Source of the DNA: Candidatus Acidiferrales bacterium
GTDB taxonomy: Bacteria; Acidobacteriota; Terriglobia; Acidiferrales; UBA7541
Length of the DNA: 64,000 bases
Direction of reading: 5' to 3'
Assembly: GCA_030038275.1 (NCBI GenBank)
Contig: JASHPG010000119.1
Span: 1 to 64,000 of the forward strand
The notes under the pieces were generated by a model, which was not told the DNA's origin, did not search any database, and was given only the letters and a program-made list of their open reading frames with translations. The position numbers were made by a program, and so were the translations under genes. Each line of letters starts with the position of its first letter. Positions within the stretch are counted from its first letter, which is position 1. This document shows, piece by piece, positions 56,083 to 64,000 of the stretch.

Positions 56083-58469
56083 TTCGGGAACCCAATGCGC
56101 TTCACCAGATCGGCGTAGCGCGGATCGGAGCGCAAACTATCGAAGTCGGGGACCACCTTGAGGGCTATAAGGTTTTCGGAGTGCATCTGATAAGCTTTTT
56201 CGAGCCAAGCGAAAGCGTTGTTCTTGTCGCCCAAATCGGCGTAAGCCTCGGCGACGCCCATGGGGTCATATCCCACCTTTGAAGGGTCATCATCCTGCGC
56301 GATGAACCATCGATATGTGCCTTTGATTCCCCCGCCTGCGTACGCTCGCTTGAATTCAGCCGCAACCCCGGGTTGTCCCTCGATTTGAAAAACCCGCTCC
56401 ACTGATTCCACGTACTTGTCGTAGTTCCCTGTGTAGAAGTAGCAATCACTAATTTGACTGTTCGCGACCAAATCATTGGGTTCCAATTGCAGCACCAGTT
56501 GGTTCTGAGCGATTGCCTTGGGATAATCGCGCTCCAATTCAAATACGAGAGCTATCTCTATTTGAGCGGTGTTCGATAAAGGATTGACTGCCAAGGCCCG
56601 CTGCGCCTGTTCCATCGCTTCGTTGAATCGTCCCATCCGAGCCAGATAGCCGGCGTAGCCTTCCAGGGCATTAAAGTAGTTCGGGTTCAGCTCCTCGGCG
56701 CGCCGGAATTCGTTTTCAGCGGCCTGAAATTTCCACGTGGACCGGTCGTATAGCGCCAGCGCCTCGTGCGCTTCCGCGGAGCGCGGGTCAAGCGTCAGCG
56801 CCTCGTCGGCTTCGGTTTGCGCCGTGGGAAGCAGCGAAGCCGCCATCGAATGATCGAATAGCGCCAGCATCGTGCTCGCGTCCGCCAGGCCCGCGTGGGC
56901 AGCCGCGTAGGTAGGATCTACGGCAATCGCCTGGCGGAAATAATCTGCTGCCTTCGTGAAGTGTGGCGCGGTGAACCCATCGAATTCGCGGCGGCCGAGC
57001 AGATAGAGCCGGTAAGCGTCCGGGTTCTCTGCCTTGGCTTGCTCCATCTGCTGCTTCTGCTCGGGCGTCAGCTTCACGCGCAACTTATCGGAAATGTCGC
57101 GCACGATCTCCTGCTGCACCATCGACACGTTCGCCGCGCTCTCGCTGATCTGCTCGCCCCAAATCTGCGAATCGTCCGCCGCGTTCACAAGCTCCGCGTC
57201 GATCGAAATCATGCCCCCATTTTGCTGGATCGTTCCCGTCAGCACCGCGTCCACTTTCAAGTCCTTCCCCACCTGCCTCGGGTCTGGAGTTTTCCCCGCG
57301 TAGCGCATCACCGCGCTGCTCGACATCACTCGCAGCCCCGGTAATTGCGATAGCGCGTCCGTCACGCCGATGCTGATCCCGTCCTGCAGAAACGTCGCGT
57401 TCGGACCGCTCGCCACGCCCGTGAACGGCAAAACCGCAACCGAATGCACCCCCGCCCCGCGCCCCGGCAGCCAATATCGCCACGCAAACAATCCTCCGGC
57501 AATCGCCAGCACAACAATCACAGCTGCCACAATCGCGGACTTCTTGCGCCACCACGCAACTGCTGGAATCGCCTCCACGCGCGCCACCGACCCGCTGCTC
57601 GAATCCCTCCGCAGCCGTTTCAGGTCCGCGCCAAAATCCGAAGCGTGCTGGTACCGCACGTCGCGGTCCTTTTCGAGCGCCTTGGCGATGATTTCATCCA
57701 GCCGCGGCGGTATCTCCGGATTCAACCGCGATGCGGGCGGCGGATTCTTCTCCAGAATCGCGTTGAATGTCACCCCGCTCGTATCGCCCGCGAACGCTTG
57801 CCGCCCCGTGGCCATTTCGTAGAGCACCGCGCCGAACGAAAATAAGTCCGTCCGCGCATCGAGCGGCTTCCCGGCTACCTGCTCGGGCGACATGTACGCG
57901 ACCGTGCCCACTGTCGCTCCCGATGCCGTCAAGTCGTTTGTCTTAAGCGTTGCCCCATTGAGATCGGCCGCTTGCGCGCGGTCCACGCCTTGCTTCGCCA
58001 GTCCGAAGTCGAGCACCTTTGCTTGCCCGTGCTCGGTCACAAAGAGATTGGCTGGCTTGATATCGCGATGAACGATTCCCTTGCGATGCGCCGCTTCGAG
58101 CGCCGAAAGAATCTGAATCGAGAGCTCCAGGATCGTCTCAGGATCGAGTCTTTTGCTCCCGGCAAACCCGATGCGCTGCCGCAGCGTCTGCCCTTCCAGC
58201 AGCTCCATGGCGATGAACTGCTGGCCATTGGCTTCATCGATCTCGTAAATCGTGCAGATGTTTGGGTGATTGAGCGCCGACGCGGCAAATGCCTCGCGCT
58301 GGAACCGCTGGCGCGCCGCCGTATCGTTCTCGAATTCCGGGGGCAGGAATTTTAGCGCCACGTGGCGCCGCAGCTTCAGGTCCTCAGCCTCGTACACCAC
58401 GCCCATCCCGCCCATACCGAGCTGGCGGATGATTTCATAGTGCGCGAGCTTTGTGCCCGGAGCTAACAC
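56079..58469 (-). CDS. Membrane Ser/Thr protein kinase with FlgO-like and TPR domains (kinase 1)
   Basis: 796 aa, GTG start at 58469. Kinase 11-290: ATP loop RQLGMGGMGVVYEAED, Lys40 in [18 protein letters not shown] (134-136 HRD), DFG 154-156, activation end [12 protein letters not shown] about 311-330. Then a FlgO/TolB-like domain ([40 protein letters not shown]) from about 342, then TPRs to the end. Probably senses outside the membrane. It is a close paralogue of the kinase at 58598-61147. Confidence 0.92.
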   Translation of the reverse strand: MLAPGTKLAHYEIIRQLGMGGMGVVYEAEDLKLRRHVALKFLPPEFENDTAARQRFQREAFAASALNHPNICTIYEIDEANGQQFIAMELLEGQTLRQRIGFAGSKRLDPETILELSIQILSALEAAHRKGIVHRDIKPANLFVTEHGQAKVLDFGLAKQGVDRAQAADLNGATLKTNDLTASGATVGTVAYMSPEQVAGKPLDARTDLFSFGAVLYEMATGRQAFAGDTSGVTFNAILEKNPPPASRLNPEIPPRLDEIIAKALEKDRDVRYQHASDFGADLKRLRRDSSSGSVARVEAIPAVAWWRKKSAIVAAVIVVLAIAGGLFAWRYWLPGRGAGVHSVAVLPFTGVASGPNATFLQDGISIGVTDALSQLPGLRVMSSSAVMRYAGKTPDPRQVGKDLKVDAVLTGTIQQNGGMISIDAELVNAADDSQIWGEQISESAANVSMVQQEIVRDISDKLRVKLTPEQKQQMEQAKAENPDAYRLYLLGRREFDGFTAPHFTKAADYFRQAIAVDPTYAAAHAGLADASTMLALFDHSMAASLLPTAQTEADEALTLDPRSAEAHEALALYDRSTWKFQAAENEFRRAEELNPNYFNALEGYAGYLARMGRFNEAMEQAQRALAVNPLSNTAQIEIALVFELERDYPKAIAQNQLVLQLEPNDLVANSQISDCYFYTGNYDKYVESVERVFQIEGQPGVAAEFKRAYAGGGIKGTYRWFIAQDDDPSKVGYDPMGVAEAYADLGDKNNAFAWLEKAYQMHSENLIALKVVPDFDSLRSDPRYADLVKRIGFPN

Positions 58470-58576
58470 CGCGCCACCCCGACTTCCCAGCGTGCCGCTT
58501 CTGCGCGATAGAGCCGCGTCCCGCTGCCGCCCAATTTCTCGACGATGCCGTAGTGCGAGTTGGTCTGCCCTGTCAT
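58463..58576 (-). pseudogene. Fossil N-terminus of a third Ser/Thr kinase
   Basis: ATG at 58576, TAG at 58463, 37 codons. The reading is MTGQTNSHYGIVEKLGGSGT then RLYRAEAARW. Compared with kinase 2 ([20 protein letters not shown]) the pattern SHYxIxExLGGxG-xxYxAE is kept, but the glycine loop is damaged and nothing of the kinase follows. It overlaps the start of kinase 1 by 7 bp. Confidence 0.6.
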
Positions 58577-58597
58577 TGGGATCGCGTATCCATGTCT

Positions 58598-61147
58598 TCA
58601 GTTCGGAAAGCCGATGCGCTTCACCAGGGCGGCGTAGCGCGGATCGGAGCGGAGACTATCGAAATCCGTGGTCCAACGCAGATGTATGAGGTTTTCGTTA
58701 TGCTGCTGGTAAGCCTTTTCCAGCCAGAGGAGCGCTTCGTCCTTGTCGCCCAAATCCGCGTAATCCTCCGCCGCACCGAGAGGATCGTAGCCGGGCTTTG
58801 CGGGATCGTCTTCTCCAGCGATGAACCATCGATGTAAGCCCTTGATCCCAGAGCTTGCGTACACCTTCTTGATCTCAGCAGCAATCTGCGGCTGTCCCGA
58901 AAACGTCGCCAGGTGTTCGGCGGCTTCCACGTAGCCGTCGTCGTTTCCGATCTGCTGATAGCACCCTTGCAAGCCGCCGTAGGCGATCAAATAGTTCGGC
59001 TCGATCTCCAGAGCCTTTTGGAACTGGCCGATCGCTTTGTTGCAATCGCCTTCTGCAAGGAGCACGAAACCTATTTCAACGACGGCATTGGGTGAATGTG
59101 GGTCCAGAGCCAAGCCACGTTGGGCCTCATCCATCGCTTCGCTGAACCGGCCCATCTGGGCGAGATACGCAGAGTAAGCCTCGGCCGTAGTCAGAAAATT
59201 GGGGTTCAACTCTTCCGCCTGGCGGAATTCAGGGTCGGCGGCGGCGAATTTCCAGGTAAAAAAATCGATATTGGCTAGCGCCAAGTGCGCTTCCCCGGAT
59301 TGTGGGTCGAGCGCCAGCGCCTCCTCAGCTTCGGCTTGCCCGGTTGCGAATTCCGTCGCCGCCTTCGTAGGGGAAAAAGCTCCCGTCTCCACGCTGGCGT
59401 CCGCCAGGCCGGCGTGGGCGGCCGCATAGCTCGGGTCTTTGGCAAGGGCCTGGCGGAAATAGTCAGCCGCTTGTGCGAAACCCGCCGGACTGAACCTGTC
59501 GAATTGGTAGCGGCCGAGCAGGTAGAGGCGATAGGCTTCCGGGTTCTCGGCCTTCGCTTGGTCCATTTGCTGCTTCTGCGCCGCCGACAGTTTCATGCGC
59601 AAAGCATCGGATATATCGCTGGCGATTTTCTGCTGCAGCATGGCCACGTTGGCCATCTGCTCGGTGTACTGCTGGCCCCAAATCTGCGAATCATCCGCCG
59701 CGTTCACAAGCTCCGCATCGATTGAAATCATGCCGCCGTTCTGCTGGATCGTTCCCGTCAGCACCGCGTCAACACTCAGATCGCGCCCCACCTGCCTTGG
59801 GTCTGGAGTTTTCCCCGCGTAGCGCATCACCGCGCTGCTCGACATCACTCGAAGCCCCGGCAATTGCGATAGCGCGTCCGTGACGCCGATGCTGATGCCG
59901 TCCTCTAGAAACGTGGCGTTCGGACTGCTCGCCGCGCCGGTGAACGGCAGCACCGCAACCGACCGAACCGCCACGCCCCGCGCGGACGACAAATACCGCC
60001 AGCCGAACAATCCCCCGGCAACCACAAGTACGATCACAACGGCCCCGCCCGCCCACAGCAGCGGCCGCTTCTTCAAAATCACGCTATCCGTCCCAATCGC
60101 GCCGGCGCTCTGAACCGCACTGGCCCCTTGGCGGAGTAAAGCGCGGTTTGTGCGTCCCGGATCGGTCTCTGGGGAATCTCTCTTACCAGCCACAAGTGGC
60201 GCTGAAGAGATATCCTCCGATTCTCCCGGCATGACTCGCGACCGTCCCGATCCCGTATCTCGCTGGAGCCGCTTCAGGTCCGCGCGTAACTCCGCCGCAC
60301 TTTGGCAACGCAAGTCGCGGTTCTTCTCCAGCGCCTTGTTGATGATGCGCTCTAACTCCGGCGGCACGTCCGGGTTCAGACGCATCGGTGGAACCGGCGC
60401 AGGGCTCAGAATCGCTTCGAATATCACCGCCGAAGTGTCCCCGCGAAACGGCAGCGTGCCCGTCGCCATTTCATACAGCACCACGCCAAAACTAAACAGG
60501 TCCGTCCGCGCGTCCAGCTCTTTCCCGCGCGCCTGTTCGGGAGACATATAGGCGACCGTGCCGAGTGTCGATCCGGGGCTTGTCAGTTGCGCCTCCGGAA
60601 CCTCCGTGCTCAGCGTCGTCCCGTTCGCCACCTCCGCTTCCGGCGCCCGCCGCGGCTCCGCCGTCACCTTCGCCAAACCAAAATCCAAAATCTTCGCGTG
60701 CCCGCGTTTCGTCACGAAAATATTCGCTGGCTTGATGTCCCGGTGGACGATCCCCTGCGCGTGCGCCGCATCCAACGCATCCGCGATCTGCGCGCCCAAA
60801 TCGAGCACTTCCTCCACGTCCAGCGGCTTGCCATGAATCAGGTGCTTCAGCGTCTGCCCTTGCAGCAGCTCCATGGCGATGAACGCCCGGCCCTGCTCCT
60901 CGCCAATGTCGTAAATCGTGCAAATATTGGGATGATTGAGCGCCGACGCCGCTTTCGCTTCGCGGCGGAACCGTTCCAGCGCTTGCGGCTCGTGCGAAAG
61001 CTCGTCGGGAAGGAACTTCAACGCCACGAAGCGGCCCAGGCGCGCGTCCTCCGCCTTGTACACCACGCCCATCCCGCCCCCGCCAAGCCTCTCCAGGATT
61101 CGATAATGAGAGACGGTACGGCCAATGAAGGAATCGGATGTGGGCAC
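58598..61147 (-). CDS. Membrane Ser/Thr protein kinase with FlgO-like and TPR domains (kinase 2)
   Basis: 849 aa. Kinase 14-300: [16 protein letters not shown], Lys in [22 protein letters not shown] (135-137), DFG 155-157, [14 protein letters not shown] longer linker of about 55 residues, TM about 362-383, FlgO-like domain from about 395 and TPRs with a C-terminal end nearly the same as kinase 1 ([20 protein letters not shown]). The ATG at 61147 has a possible promoter just upstream. Confidence 0.93.
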   Translation of the reverse strand: MPTSDSFIGRTVSHYRILERLGGGGMGVVYKAEDARLGRFVALKFLPDELSHEPQALERFRREAKAASALNHPNICTIYDIGEEQGRAFIAMELLQGQTLKHLIHGKPLDVEEVLDLGAQIADALDAAHAQGIVHRDIKPANIFVTKRGHAKILDFGLAKVTAEPRRAPEAEVANGTTLSTEVPEAQLTSPGSTLGTVAYMSPEQARGKELDARTDLFSFGVVLYEMATGTLPFRGDTSAVIFEAILSPAPVPPMRLNPDVPPELERIINKALEKNRDLRCQSAAELRADLKRLQRDTGSGRSRVMPGESEDISSAPLVAGKRDSPETDPGRTNRALLRQGASAVQSAGAIGTDSVILKKRPLLWAGGAVVIVLVVAGGLFGWRYLSSARGVAVRSVAVLPFTGAASSPNATFLEDGISIGVTDALSQLPGLRVMSSSAVMRYAGKTPDPRQVGRDLSVDAVLTGTIQQNGGMISIDAELVNAADDSQIWGQQYTEQMANVAMLQQKIASDISDALRMKLSAAQKQQMDQAKAENPEAYRLYLLGRYQFDRFSPAGFAQAADYFRQALAKDPSYAAAHAGLADASVETGAFSPTKAATEFATGQAEAEEALALDPQSGEAHLALANIDFFTWKFAAADPEFRQAEELNPNFLTTAEAYSAYLAQMGRFSEAMDEAQRGLALDPHSPNAVVEIGFVLLAEGDCNKAIGQFQKALEIEPNYLIAYGGLQGCYQQIGNDDGYVEAAEHLATFSGQPQIAAEIKKVYASSGIKGLHRWFIAGEDDPAKPGYDPLGAAEDYADLGDKDEALLWLEKAYQQHNENLIHLRWTTDFDSLRSDPRYAALVKRIGFPN

Positions 61148-61155
61148 GGGGCCTT

Positions 61156-61185
61156 ATCGTAGTCCAGTATTGTAGAATGCGTCAA
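61156..61185 (-). promoter_or_regulatory. Possible sigma-70-like promoter of kinase 2
   Basis: TTGACG (61180-61185), 18-bp spacer, TACGAT (61156-61161), on the minus strand. The start codon would fall about 9 bp after the -10, so the transcript would be nearly leaderless. Weak. Confidence 0.25.
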
Positions 61186-61278
61186 CGCCGCCGCGTTCCT
61201 TCGCCTGGGTGCTTTGCCGCCCGTCGAACGCTGCACCCTCGCCACGTTTGGTGGCCTCTTGAAGTGGATACGAAATAT

Positions 61279-62262
61279 TCAGTCGCCGAGATGGATGCCG
61301 GTTGGCTGATTCAACTGACCCTTCTTTTCGGTGTCGTTAGCCGGACAGAAGGCGGCTTTCCCCTGAAGCTCGGGATATTCGCTGCAAAGTTCCTTAAAGA
61401 TTCCCATCAAGTTGTTCGCGGCTATGCGCATCCCTAACCGGGCGGCGTCGCCCTCGACCTGCGGCGTTGCCGCTAAAAAATGTTGCCCGGCCGGAGTGTC
61501 GTAAAAAGCTGTGACCGCTTTGATGTCGTCGTCGGAAAAATATTTAGCGTAGATTGCAATCATCTCATTTGTGTAGCCGGGCGAGGTCATCAGATCTTCG
61601 AGCTTTTCGCCGTAGGCATCCGCGATTTTCTCTTTGTTCGGCGTGTCGGGTAGCGTTCGTAAAATGGTCGGCCGAATCGCCTGGTATAAAGTCTGAAAGG
61701 CTGCTTTCTGGTTCTCGCGAATGTGCATCTTGTCGAGCATTATTAAAATGTCGGCCTTCAGTTGAGGATCGATCGGCTGCGTGCCGTCGGAAGCCTTCTC
61801 CACGGCAGCGCCCTGGACTTGCACGAGAGGCGTTTGCTCTTGCCCCGCGTCGCCCGATAGCTCATACACCACCCGCACAGTCGTATCTACTTCTACCGGC
61901 TGCCCGTTGAGCAGCGTCGGTTGATACCGCCATTGTTTCACTGCGTCTATAGCGGATTGCAGCAGTAGATCTGGCCCCGATACGGCAGTGGCCTCTTTTA
62001 TCGTGCCATCCGAAGCGATCACCACGTGCAGGACCACCGTGCCCGAAATGTGCGCCTGAATAGCGATTGGCGGATAAACTGGTTGCACCAAAGACACAAG
62101 TTTCACGGTTTCCACGTTGCCACCAACGCGAATCCGCGTCGGCTTGGGCATCTCTGTTCCAGGCGGCAGAGGCGTCACGGGAATGCTTCGCTGCTGCCCC
62201 TGCACAGGAATTGCCAGTGAAATCGCCAGTACCGCTGCGAACACGCACGCTATCCGTCGCAT
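61279..62262 (-). CDS. Periplasmic protein with TonB_C and DUF2059 domains
   Basis: 327 aa. Signal peptide RRIACVFAAVLAISLAIPVQ. TonB_C domain at residues about 50-140 (QPVYPPIAIQAHISGTVVLH, AIDAVKQWRYQPTLLNGQPV). From about 170 a DUF2059 domain (LDKMHIRENQKAAFQTLYQA, EKLEDLMTSPGYTNEMIAIY, IKAVTAFYDTPAGQHFLAAT). TonB_C is internal, not terminal as in TonB itself. Role unknown. Confidence 0.85.
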   Translation of the reverse strand: MRRIACVFAAVLAISLAIPVQGQQRSIPVTPLPPGTEMPKPTRIRVGGNVETVKLVSLVQPVYPPIAIQAHISGTVVLHVVIASDGTIKEATAVSGPDLLLQSAIDAVKQWRYQPTLLNGQPVEVDTTVRVVYELSGDAGQEQTPLVQVQGAAVEKASDGTQPIDPQLKADILIMLDKMHIRENQKAAFQTLYQAIRPTILRTLPDTPNKEKIADAYGEKLEDLMTSPGYTNEMIAIYAKYFSDDDIKAVTAFYDTPAGQHFLAATPQVEGDAARLGMRIAANNLMGIFKELCSEYPELQGKAAFCPANDTEKKGQLNQPTGIHLGD

Positions 62263-62350
62263 CTCGCACCTCCGGCCGGATTTCTCAACAGGTTACGTGG
62301 CCCGCAGTATAGCTCGAAATCCGCCGGATGGCTTCAAATGGCGGAAGTGC

Positions 62351-62416
62351 GTAGTGGGCTGGTTTGAATTTTCTTGATCGTGGCACAAGTAGTCAAAATT
62401 CAAACCAGCCCACTAC
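62351..62416. repeat. Long perfect hairpin repeat, copy 2
   Basis: Left arm 62351-62372 (begins GTAGTGGGCTGGTTTGAA) and right arm 62395-62416, perfect 22 bp, loop 22 nt starting CTTGATCGTGGCACAAG. Relative to copy 1, two bases differ in each arm and both pairs are compensated. Confidence 0.9.
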
Positions 62417-62537
62417 CGAGAAGTGAGCTTGCGCCATGACACAAGCGGTCAAAATTTCATGGCGTGCTAAAATGTTTCTTGAGACGTGTTGATCGGAGGC
62501 GCGGCGGCCGCGGCGATCTAGCGCGCGAACAGCGTAG

Positions 62538-62557
62538 GGGCACAGCATGCTGTGCCC
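62538..62557. repeat. 20-bp palindrome GGGCACAGCATGCTGTGCCC
   Basis: Perfect copy about 90 bp before leuC. Confidence 0.9.
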
Positions 62558-62644
62558 TCTGCCGGGCAGCGCCGGCTTCTAGCCTCCAGCCTCTAGAACG
62601 TGTAATCTCTAGCTCAATACTTTTGTGAGGCCGATTCTACTGCT

Positions 62645-64000
62645 ATGTCGCCACGCACACTTTACGAGAAAATTTGGGACGCCCACGTCGTCCGCGAAGA
62701 GACGGGCAAGCCCTCGCTCATCTATATCGACCGTCACCTGATCCATGAGGGCACCTCACCGCAGGCCTTCGCCGGACTAAAGGCCGCCGGGCGCAAAGTC
62801 CGGCGTCCCGAACTCACCTTCGCGGTGATGGACCACTCCGTCTCGACGAAAAATCGCGCCCTGCCTCTCGCCGATCCCGATGCTACCGCGCAATTCGAGG
62901 CGCTCGCGCAAAATTGCCGCGAAAACGGCATCAATCTCTTCGATATGCAGAGCCGCAATCAGGGCATCGTCCACGTCATCGGACCCGAACTCGGCATCAC
63001 GCTTCCGGGCTGCACCATCGTCTGCGGCGATAGCCACACCTCCACGCACGGCGCGCTCGGCGCTCTGGCCTTCGGCATCGGCACCAGCGAAGTAGAGCAT
63101 GTGCTCGCCACGCAATGCCTCTCGCAATTCAAATCCAAGACCATGAAAATCGACGTGCAGGGCAAGCGCCCTCGCGGCGTCACCGCGAAAGACATCATCC
63201 TCGCCATCATCGGCAAGATCGGCATCGGCGGCGGCAACGGACACGTCGCCGAATATACCGGCGAAGCCGTCCGCAGCCTTTCCATGGAAGGCCGCATGAC
63301 CATGTGCAACATGTCCATCGAAGGCGGCGCGCGCGCCGGCATGGTTGCGCCGGACGAAACCACCTTCGCGTACGTCGAGGGCCGTCCATTTGCGCCGCAA
63401 GGCAGGGATTTTCAAGAAGCGGTCGAGCGCTGGAAATCGCTCGCGACGGATGACGGCGCTCAGTACAACATGACCGTTACGCTCCAAGCCGCCAACATCG
63501 CGCCGATGATCACTTGGGGCACGAATCCCGGCATGGTCGCTCCCGTCACTAGCCGCGTTCCCGATCCAAGCTCGTTCTCCGATCCTGTTGACCGCAAAGC
63601 CGCCGAAGGCGCGCTGAAATACATGGACCTGAAACCCGGCACGGCGCTCGAAGACATTTCCCTCGACCGCGTCTTCATCGGCTCCTGCACCAATTCGCGC
63701 CTCGAAGACTTGCGGGCGGCGGCAAAAGTCGTCGCCGGCAAGCACGTCGCCAAAACCTTGAAACAGGCGCTTGTTGTTCCCGGCTCGCGCACGGTGAAGG
63801 CCGCCGCCGAAAAAGAAGGCCTCGACAAGATTTTCCGCGACGCCGGTTTCGAATGGCGCGACGCGGGCTGCAGCATGTGCATCGCCATGAATGACGACGT
63901 GCTGCTGCCGGGCGAGCGCTCCGCCAGCACCTCCAACCGCAATTTCGAGGGCCGCCAGGGCAAAGGCAGCCGCACGCACCTCGTCAGCCCCGTAATGGCC
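62645..64000 (+). CDS. leuC: 3-isopropylmalate dehydratase large subunit (3' partial)
   Basis: 452 codons to the window edge without a stop; the family is about 465-470, so little is missing. Segments: [52 protein letters not shown], and the three [4Fe-4S] Cys in [13 protein letters not shown] and [13 protein letters not shown]. Isomerises 2- to 3-isopropylmalate in leucine synthesis, with LeuD. leuD is expected just past the window. Confidence 0.97.
   Translation, partial: MSPRTLYEKIWDAHVVREETGKPSLIYIDRHLIHEGTSPQAFAGLKAAGRKVRRPELTFAVMDHSVSTKNRALPLADPDATAQFEALAQNCRENGINLFDMQSRNQGIVHVIGPELGITLPGCTIVCGDSHTSTHGALGALAFGIGTSEVEHVLATQCLSQFKSKTMKIDVQGKRPRGVTAKDIILAIIGKIGIGGGNGHVAEYTGEAVRSLSMEGRMTMCNMSIEGGARAGMVAPDETTFAYVEGRPFAPQGRDFQEAVERWKSLATDDGAQYNMTVTLQAANIAPMITWGTNPGMVAPVTSRVPDPSSFSDPVDRKAAEGALKYMDLKPGTALEDISLDRVFIGSCTNSRLEDLRAAAKVVAGKHVAKTLKQALVVPGSRTVKAAAEKEGLDKIFRDAGFEWRDAGCSMCIAMNDDVLLPGERSASTSNRNFEGRQGKGSRTHLVSPVMA

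Larger units (their letters stand above)
62263..62644. other. Repeat-rich gap before leuC
   Basis: No gene. Holds hairpin repeat copy 2 (62351-62416), a further partial unit just after it (CTTGCGCCATGACACAAGCG, about 62429-62465, itself able to pair CGCCATGA with TCATGGCG), and a 20-bp palindrome (62538-62557). Confidence 0.7.

Overview
The window reads as a GC-rich chromosomal segment of a soil-type Acidobacteriota bacterium. This is an inference from gene content, not from a marker gene: tandem Ser/Thr kinases with TPR tails, TonB_C-domain periplasmic proteins, a three-gene succinate dehydrogenase, BshB1- and ChbG/HpnK-type deacetylases, a DUF4760 protein and many short palindromic repeats. 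No rRNA, CRISPR array or intact prophage was seen. One tRNA (Lys, CTT) is present.

Layout. 1-0.2 kb: 3' end of an IS5-family transposase. 0.3-6 kb: HTH-TOBE regulator, nucleotidyltransferase-like protein, and a very large PAS/GAF hybrid histidine kinase. 6-14.3 kb: glycogen branching enzyme, LLM flavin oxidoreductase, FAD oxidoreductase, ChbG/HpnK deacetylase, small hypothetical and secreted proteins. 14.5-24 kb: PLP trans-sulfuration enzyme, CutA, phosphohexomutase plus FtsB/DivIC (overlapping), acyltransferase, CPBP protease, ThiG, DinB, acyl-CoA ligase, PilZ protein. 24-33 kb: GH39-like glycosidase, TonB_C protein, a repeat-rich gap, BshB1, glutamine synthetase, hypotheticals, DoxX, DUF1330. 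33-45.7 kb: a SelL/AhpC-type thioredoxin-fold gene with an in-frame TGA in its UxxC motif, GT39 glycosyltransferase, cyclophilin, dipeptidase, sdhCAB, GAF protein, pyruvoyl arginine decarboxylase facing a deoxyhypusine-synthase-like gene, CdsA and UppS. 45.9-54 kb: a complete Pho/Pst locus (phoB-phoR-phoU2-pstSCAB-phoU) on the minus strand with a candidate Pho box before pstS. 54-64 kb: integrase remnant beside tRNA-Lys, DHH phosphoesterase, Mop/TOBE protein, two tandem kinase-TPR receptors with the fossil N-terminus of a third between them, TonB_C-DUF2059 protein and the 5' part of leuC.

How genes work together. The Pho block combines sensing (PhoR/PhoB), high-affinity phosphate import (PstSCAB) and two PhoU modulators. 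PdaD and the DHS-like enzyme suggest arginine-derived polyamine synthesis. SdhC, SdhA and SdhB form a quinone-linked respiratory complex. UppS and CdsA supply cell-envelope lipids.

Most notable: (1) a probable selenoprotein; (2) a long hairpin repeat whose two intact copies differ by paired changes in both arms; (3) a 20-bp palindrome dispersed between genes and once inside a coding sequence; (4) mosaic evolution of the tandem kinases.
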